From Cellulomonas humilata (GTDB lineage Bacteria > Actinomycetota > Actinomycetes > Actinomycetales > Cellulomonadaceae), in contig NZ_JAUSVB010000003.1 in NCBI RefSeq assembly GCF_030814415.1, positions 434,001 to 498,000 on the forward strand: DNA of 64,000 nucleotides, in the 5' to 3' direction. Below, one piece after another: positions 1-8,468 of this stretch (position 1 is its first letter; each line of letters begins with the position of its first letter). A program made the translations under genes and the position numbers. The notes beneath the pieces are model-generated. The model worked only from the letters and a program-made list of their open reading frames with translations, was not told where the DNA came from and searched no databases.

Positions 1-19
1 ACCGACCGTGCACATCTGG

Positions 20-25
20 CACAAT
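20..25 (+). promoter_or_regulatory. Putative -10 box of the rpsP promoter
   Basis: CACAAT lies in the context CTGGCACAATGG, about 130 bp before the rpsP start. The rplS promoter has a similar TGGCAGACTTG. The -35 region would fall at or beyond the window edge, so only the -10 half can be judged. A transcript from here would carry a leader of roughly 120 nt. Confidence 0.4.
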
Positions 26-155
26 GGTCGGCTGTACCCGGCGTCCGCAGCCCCTCTACCTGCGTTCGTCGTGTCCCCGACCTTCCCGGCGCGCCCACCC
101 CACGGGCAATGCGCGGAGAGGTCACCCACAGCAGACATCAGGAGAAGACCACACC

Positions 156-581
156 GTGGCCACCAAGATCCGCCTCAAGCGTCTCGGCAAGATCCGCGCT
201 CCGTACTACCGCATCGTCGTCGCCGACTCGCGCACCAAGCGCGACGGCCGCGTGATCGAGGAGATCGGCAAGTACCACCCCACCGAGGAGCCCTCGTTCA
301 TCGAGGTCAACTCCGAGCGTGCGCAGTACTGGCTCGGCGTCGGCGCGCAGCCGACCGAGCAGGTCGCCGTGCTCCTCAAGATCACGGGTGACTGGCAGAA
401 GTTCAAGAACCTCCCCGGCCAGGAGGGCACCCTGCGCACCAAGGCCGACAAGGTCGACCCGAAGGCCGCCATCGACGCCGTCGCGCTCGACGCCGAGAAG
501 GCCAAGGCGAAGGCGTCCGAGAAGGCTGCCTCGCAGAAGGCCGCTGCTGCCGAGGCTCCCGCCGAGGACGAGCAGGCCTGA
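156..581 (+). CDS. rpsP: 30S ribosomal protein S16
   Basis: This is a structural protein of the small ribosomal subunit, 141 residues. The start is the GTG giving [20 protein letters not shown], the classic S16 N-terminus, with GGAGAAG about 9 nt upstream. An in-frame extension back to position 24 has no S16 character and is rejected. Residues 1 to about 85 are the conserved S16 core. The remainder is a Lys/Ala/Glu-rich tail (many [12 protein letters not shown] steps), common in actinobacterial S16 and probably disordered. The stop codon overlaps the next start (TGATG), so translation is probably coupled to the KH-domain gene. First gene of the rpsP-KH-rimM-trmD block. Confidence 0.97.
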   Translation: MATKIRLKRLGKIRAPYYRIVVADSRTKRDGRVIEEIGKYHPTEEPSFIEVNSERAQYWLGVGAQPTEQVAVLLKITGDWQKFKNLPGQEGTLRTKADKVDPKAAIDAVALDAEKAKAKASEKAASQKAAAAEAPAEDEQA

Positions 582-820
582 TGCTCGCCGACGCTCTCGA
601 GCACCTGGTGCGTGGCATCGTCGACCACCCGGACGACGTCCGCGTGAACGCGTCGACGCTGCGCCGTGGTGACCTCCTCGAGGTGCGCGTGCACCCCGAC
701 GACCTCGGCCGCGTCATCGGCCGTGGCGGTCGGACCGCTCGTGCGCTGCGCACCGTCGTCGGCGCGCTCTCGACGGACGGCGCCGTCCGCGTCGACGTCG
801 TGGACGTCGACCGACGCTGA
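581..820 (+). CDS. khpA: KH-domain RNA-binding protein (KhpA/YlqC family)
   Basis: This small protein of 79 residues is essentially one KH domain. The RNA-contacting GXXG loop is GRGG at residues 47-50, inside GRVIGRGGRTARAL. KhpA proteins bind many RNAs, often with KhpB/Jag, and influence cell elongation in Gram-positive bacteria; the role here is inferred from the family. The ATG shares its A with the rpsP stop codon, a one-base overlap implying translational coupling. A strong hairpin follows at 831-864, so this gene may end one transcript segment before rimM. Length and position between rpsP and rimM match the usual actinobacterial arrangement. Confidence 0.93.
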   Translation: MLADALEHLVRGIVDHPDDVRVNASTLRRGDLLEVRVHPDDLGRVIGRGGRTARALRTVVGALSTDGAVRVDVVDVDRR

Positions 821-830
821 ACGATCGCGC

Positions 831-864
831 AAGGCCCGGTCCCCTAACCTGGGGACCGGGCCTT
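831..864 (+). terminator. Perfect 14-bp hairpin between khpA and rimM
   Basis: AAGGCCCGGTCCCC (831-844), loop TAACCT, and GGGGACCGGGCCTT (851-864) form a perfect stem. No U-tract follows. It could be a terminator, an attenuator or a processing stop within the rpsP-trmD block, since rimM starts only 43 bp later. Confidence 0.75.
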
Positions 865-906
865 CGCCATGACCAAACAACCGTGCCCCGATGTGAGGAA
901 CCCTTC

Positions 907-1455
907 ATGCAGCTGACCGTCGCGCGGATCGGCCGTGCACACGGCCTGCGCGGAGAGGTCGCCCTCGACCTGCGCACCGACAACCCCGAGGACCGGTTCG
1001 GCGTCGGCGCGGTGCTCGCCACCGAGCCGGCGGCGCGCGGACCCCTCACCGTGGTGAGCACGCGCACCCAGCAGGACCGCTGGTACGTGACGTTCGCGCA
1101 GATCACCGACCGGACGACGGCCGAGGCGATGCGCGGCACCGAGCTGGTGGTCGAGGAGGACACGTCCGACGAGGACGACGCCTGGTACCCGCACGAGCTC
1201 GCCGGGCTGCGCGCGGAGCACGTGGACGGTCGGGTGCTCGGCGAGATCATCGGCCTCGAGCACCTGCCGGCCCACGACATGCTGGTCCTGCGAGAGCCCG
1301 ACGGCGCCCGCACGCTGATCCCGTTCGTCAAGGTCATCGTGCCGGTCGTCGACGTGGCCGGCGGTCGCGTGGTCCTCGACCCGCCCGGTGGGCTGCTCGC
1401 CTCCGACGCCGCCAACCTGGTCGTGTCCGAGGAGACCGTCGGGGACGACGACTGA
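907..1455 (+). CDS. rimM: Ribosome maturation factor RimM
   Basis: RimM binds S19 and helps mature the 30S head domain. The ATG at 907 gives [18 protein letters not shown], the typical RimM start, with GAGGAA about 7 nt upstream. An in-frame GTG at 883 would add eight residues with no family match. The protein is 182 residues. Residues 1 to about 85 form the RimM beta-barrel, with the hallmark [10 protein letters not shown]. About 95-165 form the PRC-barrel ([12 protein letters not shown], then [12 protein letters not shown]). The C-terminal tail is acidic. The trmD GTG begins 2 bp after the stop, so the two are almost certainly co-translated. Confidence 0.95.
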   Translation: MQLTVARIGRAHGLRGEVALDLRTDNPEDRFGVGAVLATEPAARGPLTVVSTRTQQDRWYVTFAQITDRTTAEAMRGTELVVEEDTSDEDDAWYPHELAGLRAEHVDGRVLGEIIGLEHLPAHDMLVLREPDGARTLIPFVKVIVPVVDVAGGRVVLDPPGGLLASDAANLVVSEETVGDDD

Positions 1456-1457
1456 CC

Positions 1458-2228
1458 GTGCGCATCGACGTCGTCTCGATCTTCCCCGAGTACCTCGCAC
1501 CGCTCGAGCTCTCGCTCGTGGGCAAGGCGCGCACGAGCGGGCTGCTCGACCTGCGCGTGCACGACCTGCGGGACTGGACCTCGGACCGGCACCGGACCGT
1601 CGACGACACCCCGTTCGGCGGCGGCGCGGGCATGGTGATGCGCCCCGACGTGTGGGGGACCGCGCTGGACGAGCTGCTCGATGACGACGCCCACCTGCTG
1701 GTGCCGACGCCGTCGGGGGAGCCGTTCACGCAGCGCACCGCCGAGGCGCTCGCCGGAGAGCGCCACCTGGTGCTCGCCTGTGGTCGGTACGAGGGGATCG
1801 ACGCCCGGGTGGCCGAGCACTACCGCGCGCGGGGACGCGTCACCGAGTTCTCCCTCGGCGACTACGTGCTCAACGGCGGCGAGGTGGCTGCGCTGGTCGT
1901 GGTCGAGGCTGTCGCGCGCCTGCTGCCCGGCGTCGTCGGCAACCCGGAGTCGCTGGTCGAGGAGTCGCACGGGGCCGCCGGGCTGCTGGAGTACCCCGTC
2001 TACACCAAGCCGCCGGCCTGGGCCGGGCTGGAGGTCCCCGAGGTTCTCCTGTCCGGGCACCACGCACGGATCGCCCGGTGGCGCCGGGACACCGCGCTCG
2101 AGCGGACGGCGGCCCGTCGGCCCGACCTCATCGAGGCGCTGCCCGTCGATGAGCTGGACAAGCACGACCTCGCCCTGCTCGCGACGCTCGGCTGGCAGCC
2201 CGTGGACGGACGTCTCGCGCGAGCGTGA
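1458..2228 (+). CDS. trmD: tRNA (guanine37-N1)-methyltransferase TrmD
   Basis: TrmD methylates G37 next to the anticodon of tRNAs reading CNN codons, which prevents +1 frameshifting. The protein has 256 residues, a normal length, and starts [13 protein letters not shown] from GTG. Trefoil-knot SPOUT motifs are clear. [13 protein letters not shown] (about 107-118) and [13 protein letters not shown] (about 130-142) form the AdoMet and guanosine pocket. The following [12 protein letters not shown] is also typical. It follows rimM by 2 bp and is separated from rplS by about 240 bp holding a promoter and a structured leader, so rplS probably has its own control. Confidence 0.97.
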   Translation: MRIDVVSIFPEYLAPLELSLVGKARTSGLLDLRVHDLRDWTSDRHRTVDDTPFGGGAGMVMRPDVWGTALDELLDDDAHLLVPTPSGEPFTQRTAEALAGERHLVLACGRYEGIDARVAEHYRARGRVTEFSLGDYVLNGGEVAALVVVEAVARLLPGVVGNPESLVEESHGAAGLLEYPVYTKPPAWAGLEVPEVLLSGHHARIARWRRDTALERTAARRPDLIEALPVDELDKHDLALLATLGWQPVDGRLARA

Positions 2229-2253
2229 CGGCCGCGTGAGGTTCAGCACGCGA

Positions 2254-2284
2254 TTTACCGTGGGTGCGGCCGGTGTGGCAGACT
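2254..2284 (+). promoter_or_regulatory. Putative rplS promoter
   Basis: TTTACC (2254-2259) and CAGACT (2279-2284) are separated by 19 bp. The -10 region reads GGCAGACTTG and resembles the TAGACTT boxes before rpsB (10571) and ylxR (41969). The spacing is slightly long, so the -35 call is weak. Confidence 0.4.
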
Positions 2285-2310
2285 TGCCCGTTGGTGCGCG
2301 CAGGTTGCGT

Positions 2311-2457
2311 CTCTGCCACAGGGGAGACGACTCACGACCACCCGGGCTTTCGGACCCGGACGCACCGGACCATCAGACCAAGGACGCCGGTCCTGCCCTG
2401 CACAGGGCGGCCGTGACGCCCTCGACGACGTTCCTGACCTGTGGCAGGGCGGGGAAG
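2311..2457 (+). promoter_or_regulatory. Structured rplS leader with alternative pairings
   Basis: CTGCCACAGG (2313-2322) is exactly complementary to CCTGTGGCAG (2438-2447). The same 3' segment can instead pair locally: GCCCTGCACAGG (2395-2406) matches CCTGTGGCAGGGC (2438-2450) with a single-base bulge. The two pairings exclude each other. Both end directly before the GGGGAAG ribosome-binding site (2451-2457). This layout suits a ribosomal-protein autoregulatory leader or attenuator. That role is inferred from base pairing only. Confidence 0.5.
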
Positions 2458-2466
2458 TGACATCAC

Positions 2467-2835
2467 ATGCACACGCTGGACCAGGTCGACGCAGCATCGC
2501 TGCGGTCCGACATCCCGGAGTTCCGCGCCGGCGACACGCTCAAGGTCAACGTCAAGGTCGTCGAGGGCAACCGCTCTCGCATCCAGGCGTTCCAGGGTGT
2601 CGTCATCGGTCGCCAGGGTGACGGCATCCGCGAGACGTTCACCGTCCGCAAGGTCAGCTTCCAGGTCGGCGTCGAGCGCACGTTCCCCGTGCACTCCCCG
2701 AGCCTGGAGTCGATCGAGGTCGTGACGCGCGGTGACGTGCGCCGCGCGAAGCTGTACTACCTGCGCAAGCTCCGTGGCAAGAAGGCCAAGATCAAGGAGA
2801 AGCGCGACTTCACCCCCGCCGCGAAGAAGGCCTGA
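2467..2835 (+). CDS. rplS: 50S ribosomal protein L19
   Basis: L19 sits at the 30S-50S interface of the ribosome. The protein is 122 residues, [20 protein letters not shown] onward, with the L19 core ([26 protein letters not shown]) and the C-terminal basic motif [22 protein letters not shown] lies 9 nt before the ATG. Its leader has competing hairpins (2311-2457) that could gate this site. A strong 16-bp hairpin terminator follows at 2856-2891, so rplS may be transcribed as a single gene. Confidence 0.97.
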   Translation: MHTLDQVDAASLRSDIPEFRAGDTLKVNVKVVEGNRSRIQAFQGVVIGRQGDGIRETFTVRKVSFQVGVERTFPVHSPSLESIEVVTRGDVRRAKLYYLRKLRGKKAKIKEKRDFTPAAKKA

Positions 2836-2855
2836 GCCTCCTCGCACAGCTGTCC

Positions 2856-2891
2856 CGACGGGCGGTCACCGATTCCGGTGGCCGCCCGTCG
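2856..2891 (+). terminator. 16-bp hairpin terminator after rplS
   Basis: The arms 2856-2871 and 2876-2891 pair along 16 bp with one G-U wobble around a four-base loop (ATTC). There is no U-tract, as usual in this genome. It separates rplS from lepB. Confidence 0.75.
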
Positions 2892-3032
2892 GCGTCCCCG
2901 GGAGGCCCACGTGCTGGTCAGAGGCGTGGCGGTCACAGCGTCGGGTCACGGCGACGATGACCCGGTCACGACGCGCGATCTCGGGGGCTGGTCGTGTGCG
3001 CGTCCGGGCCTGGCGCGTGCGAGAGTGTGCGA

Positions 3033-3878
3033 GTGATCGACCGACCTCCCCGCGACCTCGACGAAGACTCGTCGCCCACGTCGTGGCCGGGCCAGGAGTC
3101 GCCCGACGGAGCCGGTGCCGGGCCCCGGATGCCGGACGTGACCGTGCCTGACGACGACCAGTCCGCGCACCACTCGGCCACCCGCCGGCACGCCGCCGGC
3201 CGCCGCCCGAGCGGCGCAGGGTCCCTGCTGCGTGAGACGGCGATCATCCTCGTCAGCGCGATCGTCCTCTCGCTGCTGGTCAAGACGTTCCTGGTGCAGG
3301 CGTTCTTCATCCCGAGCCAGTCGATGCACGACACGCTCATCGAGCACGACCGGATCCTGGTCAGCAAGCTCACACCCGGCCCGTTCGACCTGCGCCGCGG
3401 TGACATCGTCGTGTTCAAGGACCCCGGCGGCTGGCTCCCGTCCGACGCCGCCCCGGACCCGGGTCCGGTGCGGGGTGCGATCAACTCTGCCCTCACGTTC
3501 ATCGGGCTCTACCCGGCCGACGCCAACGAGCACCTGGTGAAGCGCCTCATCGGGCTTCCCGGCGACCACGTCTCCGCCGTGGCTGGTGGGCCCGTGGTGG
3601 TCAACGGCGAGCCGCTCGACGAGCCGTACCTGGCGGCGGGGGTGCAGCCCAGCGACATCGCGTTCGACATCACGGTGCCCCCGAACAGCATCTGGGTGAT
3701 GGGTGACAACCGGTCCCACTCGTCGGACTCGCGCTACAACCAGGGCAACCCCGGCGGCGGGTCGGTGCCCATCGACAACGTCGTCGGCATGGCGTTCGTG
3801 ACGGTGTGGCCCATCGAGCGCATGGGACTGCTCCGCAACCCGACCAGCACGTTCGCGGACGTGCCCGACCAGCCGTGA
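3033..3878 (+). CDS. lepB: Signal peptidase I
   Basis: LepB removes signal peptides from exported proteins at the outer face of the membrane, through a Ser/Lys dyad. From the GTG at 3033 it has 281 residues. It has a long hydrophilic cytoplasmic N-terminus (1-65), one membrane span (about 66-92), then [10 protein letters not shown] with catalytic Ser97, [10 protein letters not shown] with catalytic Lys170, and the late motif [12 protein letters not shown]. An upstream GTG at 2994 is possible, but the codons between are atypical (TGC, CCT, AGT, CGA). The stop overlaps the rnhB start (GTGA). Expected clients in this window include CenC. Confidence 0.94.
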   Translation: MIDRPPRDLDEDSSPTSWPGQESPDGAGAGPRMPDVTVPDDDQSAHHSATRRHAAGRRPSGAGSLLRETAIILVSAIVLSLLVKTFLVQAFFIPSQSMHDTLIEHDRILVSKLTPGPFDLRRGDIVVFKDPGGWLPSDAAPDPGPVRGAINSALTFIGLYPADANEHLVKRLIGLPGDHVSAVAGGPVVVNGEPLDEPYLAAGVQPSDIAFDITVPPNSIWVMGDNRSHSSDSRYNQGNPGGGSVPIDNVVGMAFVTVWPIERMGLLRNPTSTFADVPDQP

Positions 3879-4660
3879 CCCTGCTCGCCGCACCGAGGGC
3901 GACCGCGCCGCGCGTCGCACCGCACCTGCGCCACGAACGGGTGCTCCTGCGGGACGGTGCACGGCTCCTGGCCGGCATGGACGAGGTGGGTCGAGGCTCG
4001 CTCGCGGGTCCGGTCAGCGTCGGTGTCGTCGTCGTGGACGTCACGACGAAGTCCGCGCCGAAGGGCGTCGCCGACTCCAAGCTGCTCGCACCCGCGGCGC
4101 GCACCCGCCTGCTGCCCGCCCTCGGTCGCTGGGGGCTCGCCCGTGCCGTCGGGCACGCGAGCGCTGCGGAGATCGACGAGGTCGGCATCATCGCGGCCCT
4201 ACGCCTCGCGGGTACGCGCGCCCTGGCTGCCGTCGCCGCGACCGTCGGACCCGTCGACGTCGTGCTGCTGGACGGGTCGCACGACTGGCTCAGCCGCCCA
4301 GCACAGGCCGATCTCTTCACGGTCGACGACGACCCCGCCGTGCCCGCGCCGCGCGTGCACATGCGCGTCAAGGCGGACCGGACGTGCGCCTCCGTCGCGG
4401 CGGCGAGCGTCCTCGCCAAGTGCGAGCGGGACGCGATGATGGTCGACCTGGCCGCGGAGCACCCCGCCTACCGCTGGGACGAGAACAAGGGGTACGCGTC
4501 GCCCGAGCACATGGCGGCGCTGCGCGAGCTCGGTCCGAGCGTGCTGCATCGCCGCTCCTGGCGGCTGCCGGGGACGGGCGAGGTGCTGGTGGTCGACGAG
4601 GACGACATCGTCGACGAGGTACTCCTCGAGCAGGCGACTGCTCTCGACGGGGTGGTCTGA
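3875..4660 (+). CDS. rnhB: Ribonuclease HII
   Basis: RNase HII cuts RNA in RNA-DNA hybrids and single ribonucleotides in DNA. The GTG at 3875 overlaps the lepB stop (GTGA) and gives 261 residues; an earlier in-frame start at 3806 lies inside lepB. The metal-binding signature [16 protein letters not shown] places the catalytic Asp36 and Glu37. [14 protein letters not shown] and [17 protein letters not shown] carry the remaining active-site positions. The protein has an N-terminal extension of about 30 residues and a slightly acidic C-terminus. It is translationally coupled to lepB, as in many actinobacteria. Confidence 0.95.
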   Translation: MTLLAAPRATAPRVAPHLRHERVLLRDGARLLAGMDEVGRGSLAGPVSVGVVVVDVTTKSAPKGVADSKLLAPAARTRLLPALGRWGLARAVGHASAAEIDEVGIIAALRLAGTRALAAVAATVGPVDVVLLDGSHDWLSRPAQADLFTVDDDPAVPAPRVHMRVKADRTCASVAAASVLAKCERDAMMVDLAAEHPAYRWDENKGYASPEHMAALRELGPSVLHRRSWRLPGTGEVLVVDEDDIVDEVLLEQATALDGVV

Positions 4661-4706
4661 CCGTTCGCTCTCGTGGCGTCGCGCGGCCCCGGCTGCACGC
4701 ATGGGG

Positions 4707-4712
4707 GATGAT
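4707..4712 (+). promoter_or_regulatory. Putative -10 box for a leaderless DUF2469 mRNA
   Basis: GATGAT is followed by exactly six bases and then the GTG at 4719, so transcription starting 7 nt after the box would begin on the start codon. The same hexamer and spacing occur before ispG (34109) and, with five bases, before the AraC-like gene (60701). The overlapping GGGGGA could alternatively be a ribosome-binding site. Confidence 0.4.
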
Positions 4713-4718
4713 GTCCCG

Positions 4719-5042
4719 GTGAGCGCGGAGGACCTGGAGAACTACGAGACCGACATGGAGCTCGCGCTGTACCGCGAGTACCGCGATGTCGTGGGGCTCT
4801 TCTCCTACGTCGTGGAGACCGAGCGGCGGTTCTACCTCGCCAACCAGGTGGACCTGCAGGTCCGTTCGGCGGCCGGCGAGGTCTACTTCGAGCTGACGCT
4901 CGCCGACGCATGGGTGTGGGACGTCTACCGCTCCGCCCGGTTCGTGAAGTCCGTGCGCGTCGTGACGTTCAAGGACGTGAACGTCGAGGAGCTGGCGAAG
5001 GCAGAGCTCGACCTGGGCGGCAGCGCAGGCTTCGCCCGCTGA
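4719..5042 (+). CDS. DUF2469 family protein
   Basis: This is a conserved actinobacterial protein of unknown function, 107 residues from the GTG at 4719, which gives the usual N-terminus SAEDLENYETDMELALYREY. An ATG 18 bp upstream would add six residues and is less likely. The protein is acidic and aromatic-rich, with no signal peptide or membrane span (motifs ETERRFYLANQVDL and WVWDVYRSARF). It sits after rnhB and before yraN, its normal neighbours in actinobacteria, but no activity is known to me. The promoter hexamer at 4707 suggests it can be expressed independently of lepB-rnhB. Confidence 0.88.
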   Translation: MSAEDLENYETDMELALYREYRDVVGLFSYVVETERRFYLANQVDLQVRSAAGEVYFELTLADAWVWDVYRSARFVKSVRVVTFKDVNVEELAKAELDLGGSAGFAR

Positions 5043-5187
5043 CGGCTCGAGCCCGGCAGGCCTCGGCGCAGCGCGGTTCGTGTCGAGCCGCCCACAGCCC
5101 GCACAGACGTGACGGCGTCCACGAGGACGTCCGCTGTGGTCCCTCTCACCGCACCCCGCTGGCAGCGTCGTGCCCGGAGGTGGTCCG

Positions 5188-5544
5188 GTGCGCGCGAAGG
5201 ACGCAGTGGGGCGGTACGGGGAGGACGTGGCAGAAGCCCATGTCCGGGACCGCGGATGGGACGTCCTGGACCGGAACTGGCGGACCCGGGACGGTGAGCT
5301 CGACCTCGTGGCGCTCGACGGCGACGAGCTGGTCGTCGTCGAGGTCAAGACGCGTCGGTCGGTCGCGTACGGGCATCCCGCCGAGGCGGTGACCGCCCGC
5401 AAGCTCGCACGCGTGCGCCGGCTTGCGGCGCAGTGGCTCGCCGCGCACGACGTGCACCCGCGGTCGGTGCGGGTCGACGTGATCGCGGTGCTGCTGCCCG
5501 CCCGGGGCGCTGCACAGGTGGACCACCTCGTGGGGGTGCTCTAG
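5188..5544 (+). CDS. yraN: YraN/UPF0102 family putative endonuclease
   Basis: This 118-residue protein has the restriction-endonuclease-like PD-(D/E)XK core. GRYGEDVAEAHVRDRGWDVLDRNWR opens the family pattern in two adjoining blocks. GELDLVALD then supplies Asp39, and VVVEVKTR supplies Glu52 and Lys54. The GTG at 5188 is preceded by GGAGG (5175-5179); an upstream GTG at 5170 would itself overlap that site. Its biochemical role is unproven; family members are associated with DNA processing and Holliday-junction-like substrates. The stop is immediately adjacent to the yifB start (TAG then ATG), which places it in the yraN-yifB-dprA operon. Confidence 0.87.
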   Translation: MRAKDAVGRYGEDVAEAHVRDRGWDVLDRNWRTRDGELDLVALDGDELVVVEVKTRRSVAYGHPAEAVTARKLARVRRLAAQWLAAHDVHPRSVRVDVIAVLLPARGAAQVDHLVGVL

Positions 5545-7068
5545 ATGGTCCTCGGCCGGACGCTCGGGGTCGCGCTCGTGGGGCTGACCGGGCACGTGGT
5601 CGACGTGGAGGCGCACCTGGCGCCCTCGCTGCCGGCGTTCACGCTCGTGGGGCTCCCGGACGCCTCCTTGGCCGAGTCGCGTGACCGGGTGCGGGCCGCG
5701 GTGACGTCGTCCGGGCTCGCGTGGCCCAACCGGCGCATCACCGTGAACCTCTCGCCGGCCACGCTGCCGAAGTCCGGCTCGGGCTTCGACCTGGCGATCG
5801 CCGTCGCGACGCTGGCAGGTGCCGAGGCCATCGACTCGGCCGCGCCGCGCGGTGTCGTCCACCTCGGTGAGCTGGGCCTCGACGGCCGGCTCCGCCCCGT
5901 GCGCGGGGTGCTGCCCGCCGTCGCGGCCGCCGTCGCCGCAGGGTGGTGCCGGGTGGTCGTCGCGGAGGCCAACGCGGCGGAGGCGCGGCTCGTGCCCGGT
6001 GCCCAGGTCGTGGGAGCGACGAGCCTGGCCGAGGTCGCAGCGGGCTACGGGGCGACCGTCGACGTGCCCGAGGTCGCGCCGGTGGCCCCGGAGGCCGTGC
6101 CGCGCACTCCCGGGGTCTCGGCGCTGGACCTGGCGGACGTCGTGGGTCAGGACGACGCCCGGGCGTGCCTCGAGGTGGCCGCCGCGGGTGGGCACCACCT
6201 GCTGATGGTCGGGCCGCCCGGCACCGGCAAGACGATGCTCGCGGCCCGCCTGCCGGGCCTGCTGCCCGACCTGTCCGAGGCCGACGCCGTCGAGGTCACC
6301 GCGGTCCACTCGGTGGCGGGCGCGTTCGACCCCGGCGACGGCCTGCTCCGTCGTCCGCCGTTCGAGGACCCGCACCACACGGCGACACCGGCGAGCGTCG
6401 TGGGTGGCGGGTCGGGCGTCCCGCGACCGGGGGCGGCCTCGCGGGCGCACCGCGGCGTCCTGTTCCTCGACGAGGCACCGGAGTTCTCGACGGCCGTGCT
6501 GCAGACGCTGCGGCAGCCGCTGGAGCACGGTGAGCTCGTGCTGCACCGGGCCGCGGGGACGGCCCGGTACCCGGCCCGCTTCCAGCTGGTCCTCGCCGCG
6601 AACCCGTGCCCGTGCGGTCAGGCGGTCGGGAAGGGGCTCGCGTGCACGTGCCGCAGCGAGCAGCGGCGCCGGTACTTCGGCAAGCTGTCGGGGCCGCTGC
6701 TGGACCGGGTGGACCTCCAGGTCGAGCTGAGCCCGGCGCGGGCGGGCGGCGGCGCGGGGGAGTCGTCGGCCGTCGTGGCTGCGCGGGTGCTCGACGCACG
6801 TGCCGCGCAGGCGCTCCGGCTCGTGGGGACGCCGTGGCGCACCAACGGTGACGTCCCGGGCAGCTGGCTGCGGGAGCGGCTGGGGCCCGATCGCAGTCTC
6901 GTCGCGGACCTGGACCGCGCGCTCGATCGCGGCACCCTGAGCCTGCGCGGGGTCGATCGGGTGCTCCGGGTCGCGTGGACGTTGGCCGACCTGGCCGGGC
7001 GGGCGGCGCCGGTGCGCGCCGACGTGGGGCGCGCTCTCCTGCTGCGGACGCGGGGGAACGGCGCATGA
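5545..7068 (+). CDS. comM: YifB/ComM family Mg-chelatase-like AAA+ ATPase
   Basis: ComM-type AAA+ helicases promote branch migration during natural transformation and recombination. The protein has 507 residues. Residues 1 to about 170 are the N-terminal ChlI-like domain (FTLVGLPDASLAESRDRVR, then PADLPKSGSG-type text). The AAA+ core has Walker A GPPGTGKT at 223-230 and Walker B GVLFLDEAPEF near 304-314. A cysteine cluster, NPCPCG ... ACTC, lies near 350-370 and is typical of this family. The C-terminal Mg-chelatase domain follows. ATG directly abuts the yraN stop, and the stop overlaps the dprA start (ATGA), so the three genes are tightly coupled. Confidence 0.93.
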   Translation: MVLGRTLGVALVGLTGHVVDVEAHLAPSLPAFTLVGLPDASLAESRDRVRAAVTSSGLAWPNRRITVNLSPATLPKSGSGFDLAIAVATLAGAEAIDSAAPRGVVHLGELGLDGRLRPVRGVLPAVAAAVAAGWCRVVVAEANAAEARLVPGAQVVGATSLAEVAAGYGATVDVPEVAPVAPEAVPRTPGVSALDLADVVGQDDARACLEVAAAGGHHLLMVGPPGTGKTMLAARLPGLLPDLSEADAVEVTAVHSVAGAFDPGDGLLRRPPFEDPHHTATPASVVGGGSGVPRPGAASRAHRGVLFLDEAPEFSTAVLQTLRQPLEHGELVLHRAAGTARYPARFQLVLAANPCPCGQAVGKGLACTCRSEQRRRYFGKLSGPLLDRVDLQVELSPARAGGGAGESSAVVAARVLDARAAQALRLVGTPWRTNGDVPGSWLRERLGPDRSLVADLDRALDRGTLSLRGVDRVLRVAWTLADLAGRAAPVRADVGRALLLRTRGNGA

Positions 7069-8270
7069 GCGGCGACGGCGCCGAGATGCTGGCACGCGCG
7101 ACGTGGAGCGCCCTGGTGGAGCCGGGCGACGTCGTCGCCGGGACGGTCGTGGACCTGCTGGGTGCCGTGGGAGCCCTTGAGTGGGTCCGGGCGGCTGTCC
7201 GGAGCGGGCCTGACCTCGCCGGGCTCGAGGAACGCCATGGTCCGCTCGACGACGCCGACCGGAGGCGTGTCGCCAAGGCAGTCGCGCGGTGGGCCGTCCG
7301 GTTGCCCGACTGTGACGCTCGCCGTGACCTCGAGCACCTCGACCGACTGGGCGGCACGCTGCTGGTGCCGGGAGATGCTCGATGGCCGTCCGCGCTCGAC
7401 GATCTCGGGTCCGAGGCGCCGTTCTGTGTGTGGGTCCGTGGCGAGCCGGATCTCGGAGCCGTGCTCGCGCCGTCGGTTGCCGTCGTCGGGTCGCGGGCGG
7501 CGACGTCCTACGGGGAGCGCGTCGCGTTCGACCTCGCCGACGGACTGACGGCAGAGGGCCTGTGCGTGGTCTCGGGCGGCGCCTACGGCATCGACGCGGC
7601 GGCGCACCGCGGGGCCGTCGCGCGCGGCGGGCGGACGCTCGTGGTCCTCGCGGGCGGGGTCGACCGCGCCTATCCGGCGGGGAACGCGCGACTGCTGGAG
7701 GCGGTCGTGGGGGCCGGGGGAGCGCTCGTGTCGGAGGTGCCACCGGGCAGCCTGCCCACCAAGAGCCGATTCCTGCAGCGGAACCGGCTGATCGCCGCGG
7801 CCGGTCGGGCCACGGTGGTGGTCGAGGCCGCGTGGCGTTCGGGCGCGATGAGCACCGCGCACCATGCGGCCCGGCTCTTGCGACCCGTCGGGGCCGTGCC
7901 GGGTCCGGTGACCTCGATGGCCTCGGCCGGCTGTCACCGGCTGCTGCGGGAGGGCGTCGCGGTGTGCGTCACCGATGCGGCCGAGGTGCGAGAGCTCGCA
8001 GGAGTCATCGGCTCCGGGCTGGAGGCCGCGGCGGACGCAGCCCGCTCGGCCGACGGTCGGGCTGCCCGGCACCAGGACTCGCTCGACCCGGTGTCGTCGC
8101 GCGTCCTCGACGCCCTCTCACGTCGCGTGCCCACGGACGTCGACCGGGTCGCGAGCCTCGCCGGTGTCACCGTCGCCGAGGCGCGCGGTGTCGTGGGCCT
8201 CCTCGAGCTCTCCGGGTGGGTGGTCCGCCGGGGTACCGGCTGGGTCGCGGTGAGAATCGCCACATCATGA
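7065..8270 (+). CDS. dprA: DNA-processing protein DprA
   Basis: DprA (Smf) loads RecA onto incoming single-stranded DNA. The ATG at 7065 overlaps the yifB stop; an in-frame start at 6975 lies inside yifB. The protein has 401 residues. After an N-terminal SAM-like region comes the Rossmann-type DprA core: VVGSRAATSYGERVA, VVSGGAYGIDAAAH, VVLAGGVDRAYPAGN, then PTKSRFLQRNRLIAAA. The last 60-70 residues form a winged-helix domain (DALSRRVPTDVDRVASLAGV). It is the last gene of the yraN-yifB-dprA unit; a modest hairpin follows at 8273-8297. I see no other competence machinery in the window. Confidence 0.94.
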   Translation: MSGDGAEMLARATWSALVEPGDVVAGTVVDLLGAVGALEWVRAAVRSGPDLAGLEERHGPLDDADRRRVAKAVARWAVRLPDCDARRDLEHLDRLGGTLLVPGDARWPSALDDLGSEAPFCVWVRGEPDLGAVLAPSVAVVGSRAATSYGERVAFDLADGLTAEGLCVVSGGAYGIDAAAHRGAVARGGRTLVVLAGGVDRAYPAGNARLLEAVVGAGGALVSEVPPGSLPTKSRFLQRNRLIAAAGRATVVVEAAWRSGAMSTAHHAARLLRPVGAVPGPVTSMASAGCHRLLREGVAVCVTDAAEVRELAGVIGSGLEAAADAARSADGRAARHQDSLDPVSSRVLDALSRRVPTDVDRVASLAGVTVAEARGVVGLLELSGWVVRRGTGWVAVRIATS

Positions 8271-8272
8271 CC

Positions 8273-8297
8273 GCGCGCCCGTGTCCAGAAGGCGCGC
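8273..8297 (+). terminator. Weak hairpin after dprA
   Basis: GCGCGCC (8273-8279) and GGCGCGC (8291-8297) form a 7-bp GC-only stem with an 11-nt loop, starting directly after the dprA stop. It is shorter than the other terminators in this window, so the call is tentative. Confidence 0.4.
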
Positions 8298-8353
8298 CGG
8301 AAGGGCTCAGGGATGAGTTGGGGTGAGGGGATGCGCGGGTGAAAAACTCGCGC

Positions 8354-8389
8354 AATCGGGCCATTGTTCGTCGGCGAATCGGACATTGT
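8354..8389 (+). repeat. Near-direct repeat upstream of the whiG region
   Basis: AATCGGGCCATTGT (8354-8367) and AATCGGACATTGT (8377-8389) are spaced 23 bp apart, about two helical turns, in DNA that is AT-richer than its surroundings. This is compatible with tandem regulator binding sites. No promoter hexamers are convincing nearby. Confidence 0.4.
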
Positions 8390-8435
8390 GCCGGGATTCG
8401 CCCAGCGTTAGGCCGGGTAGGTGAAAGTGCTGCTT

Positions 8436-8459
8436 GTGACCTGCTGTGTTTCAGGTCAC
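8436..8459 (+). promoter_or_regulatory. Perfect 8-bp dyad before the small ORF
   Basis: GTGACCTG (8436-8443) and CAGGTCAC (8452-8459) flank an 8-nt spacer and end 9 bp before the ATG at 8469. It could be an operator or a small RNA hairpin at the start of translation of the small ORF. Confidence 0.45.
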
Positions 8460-8468
8460 CGTACTCAC

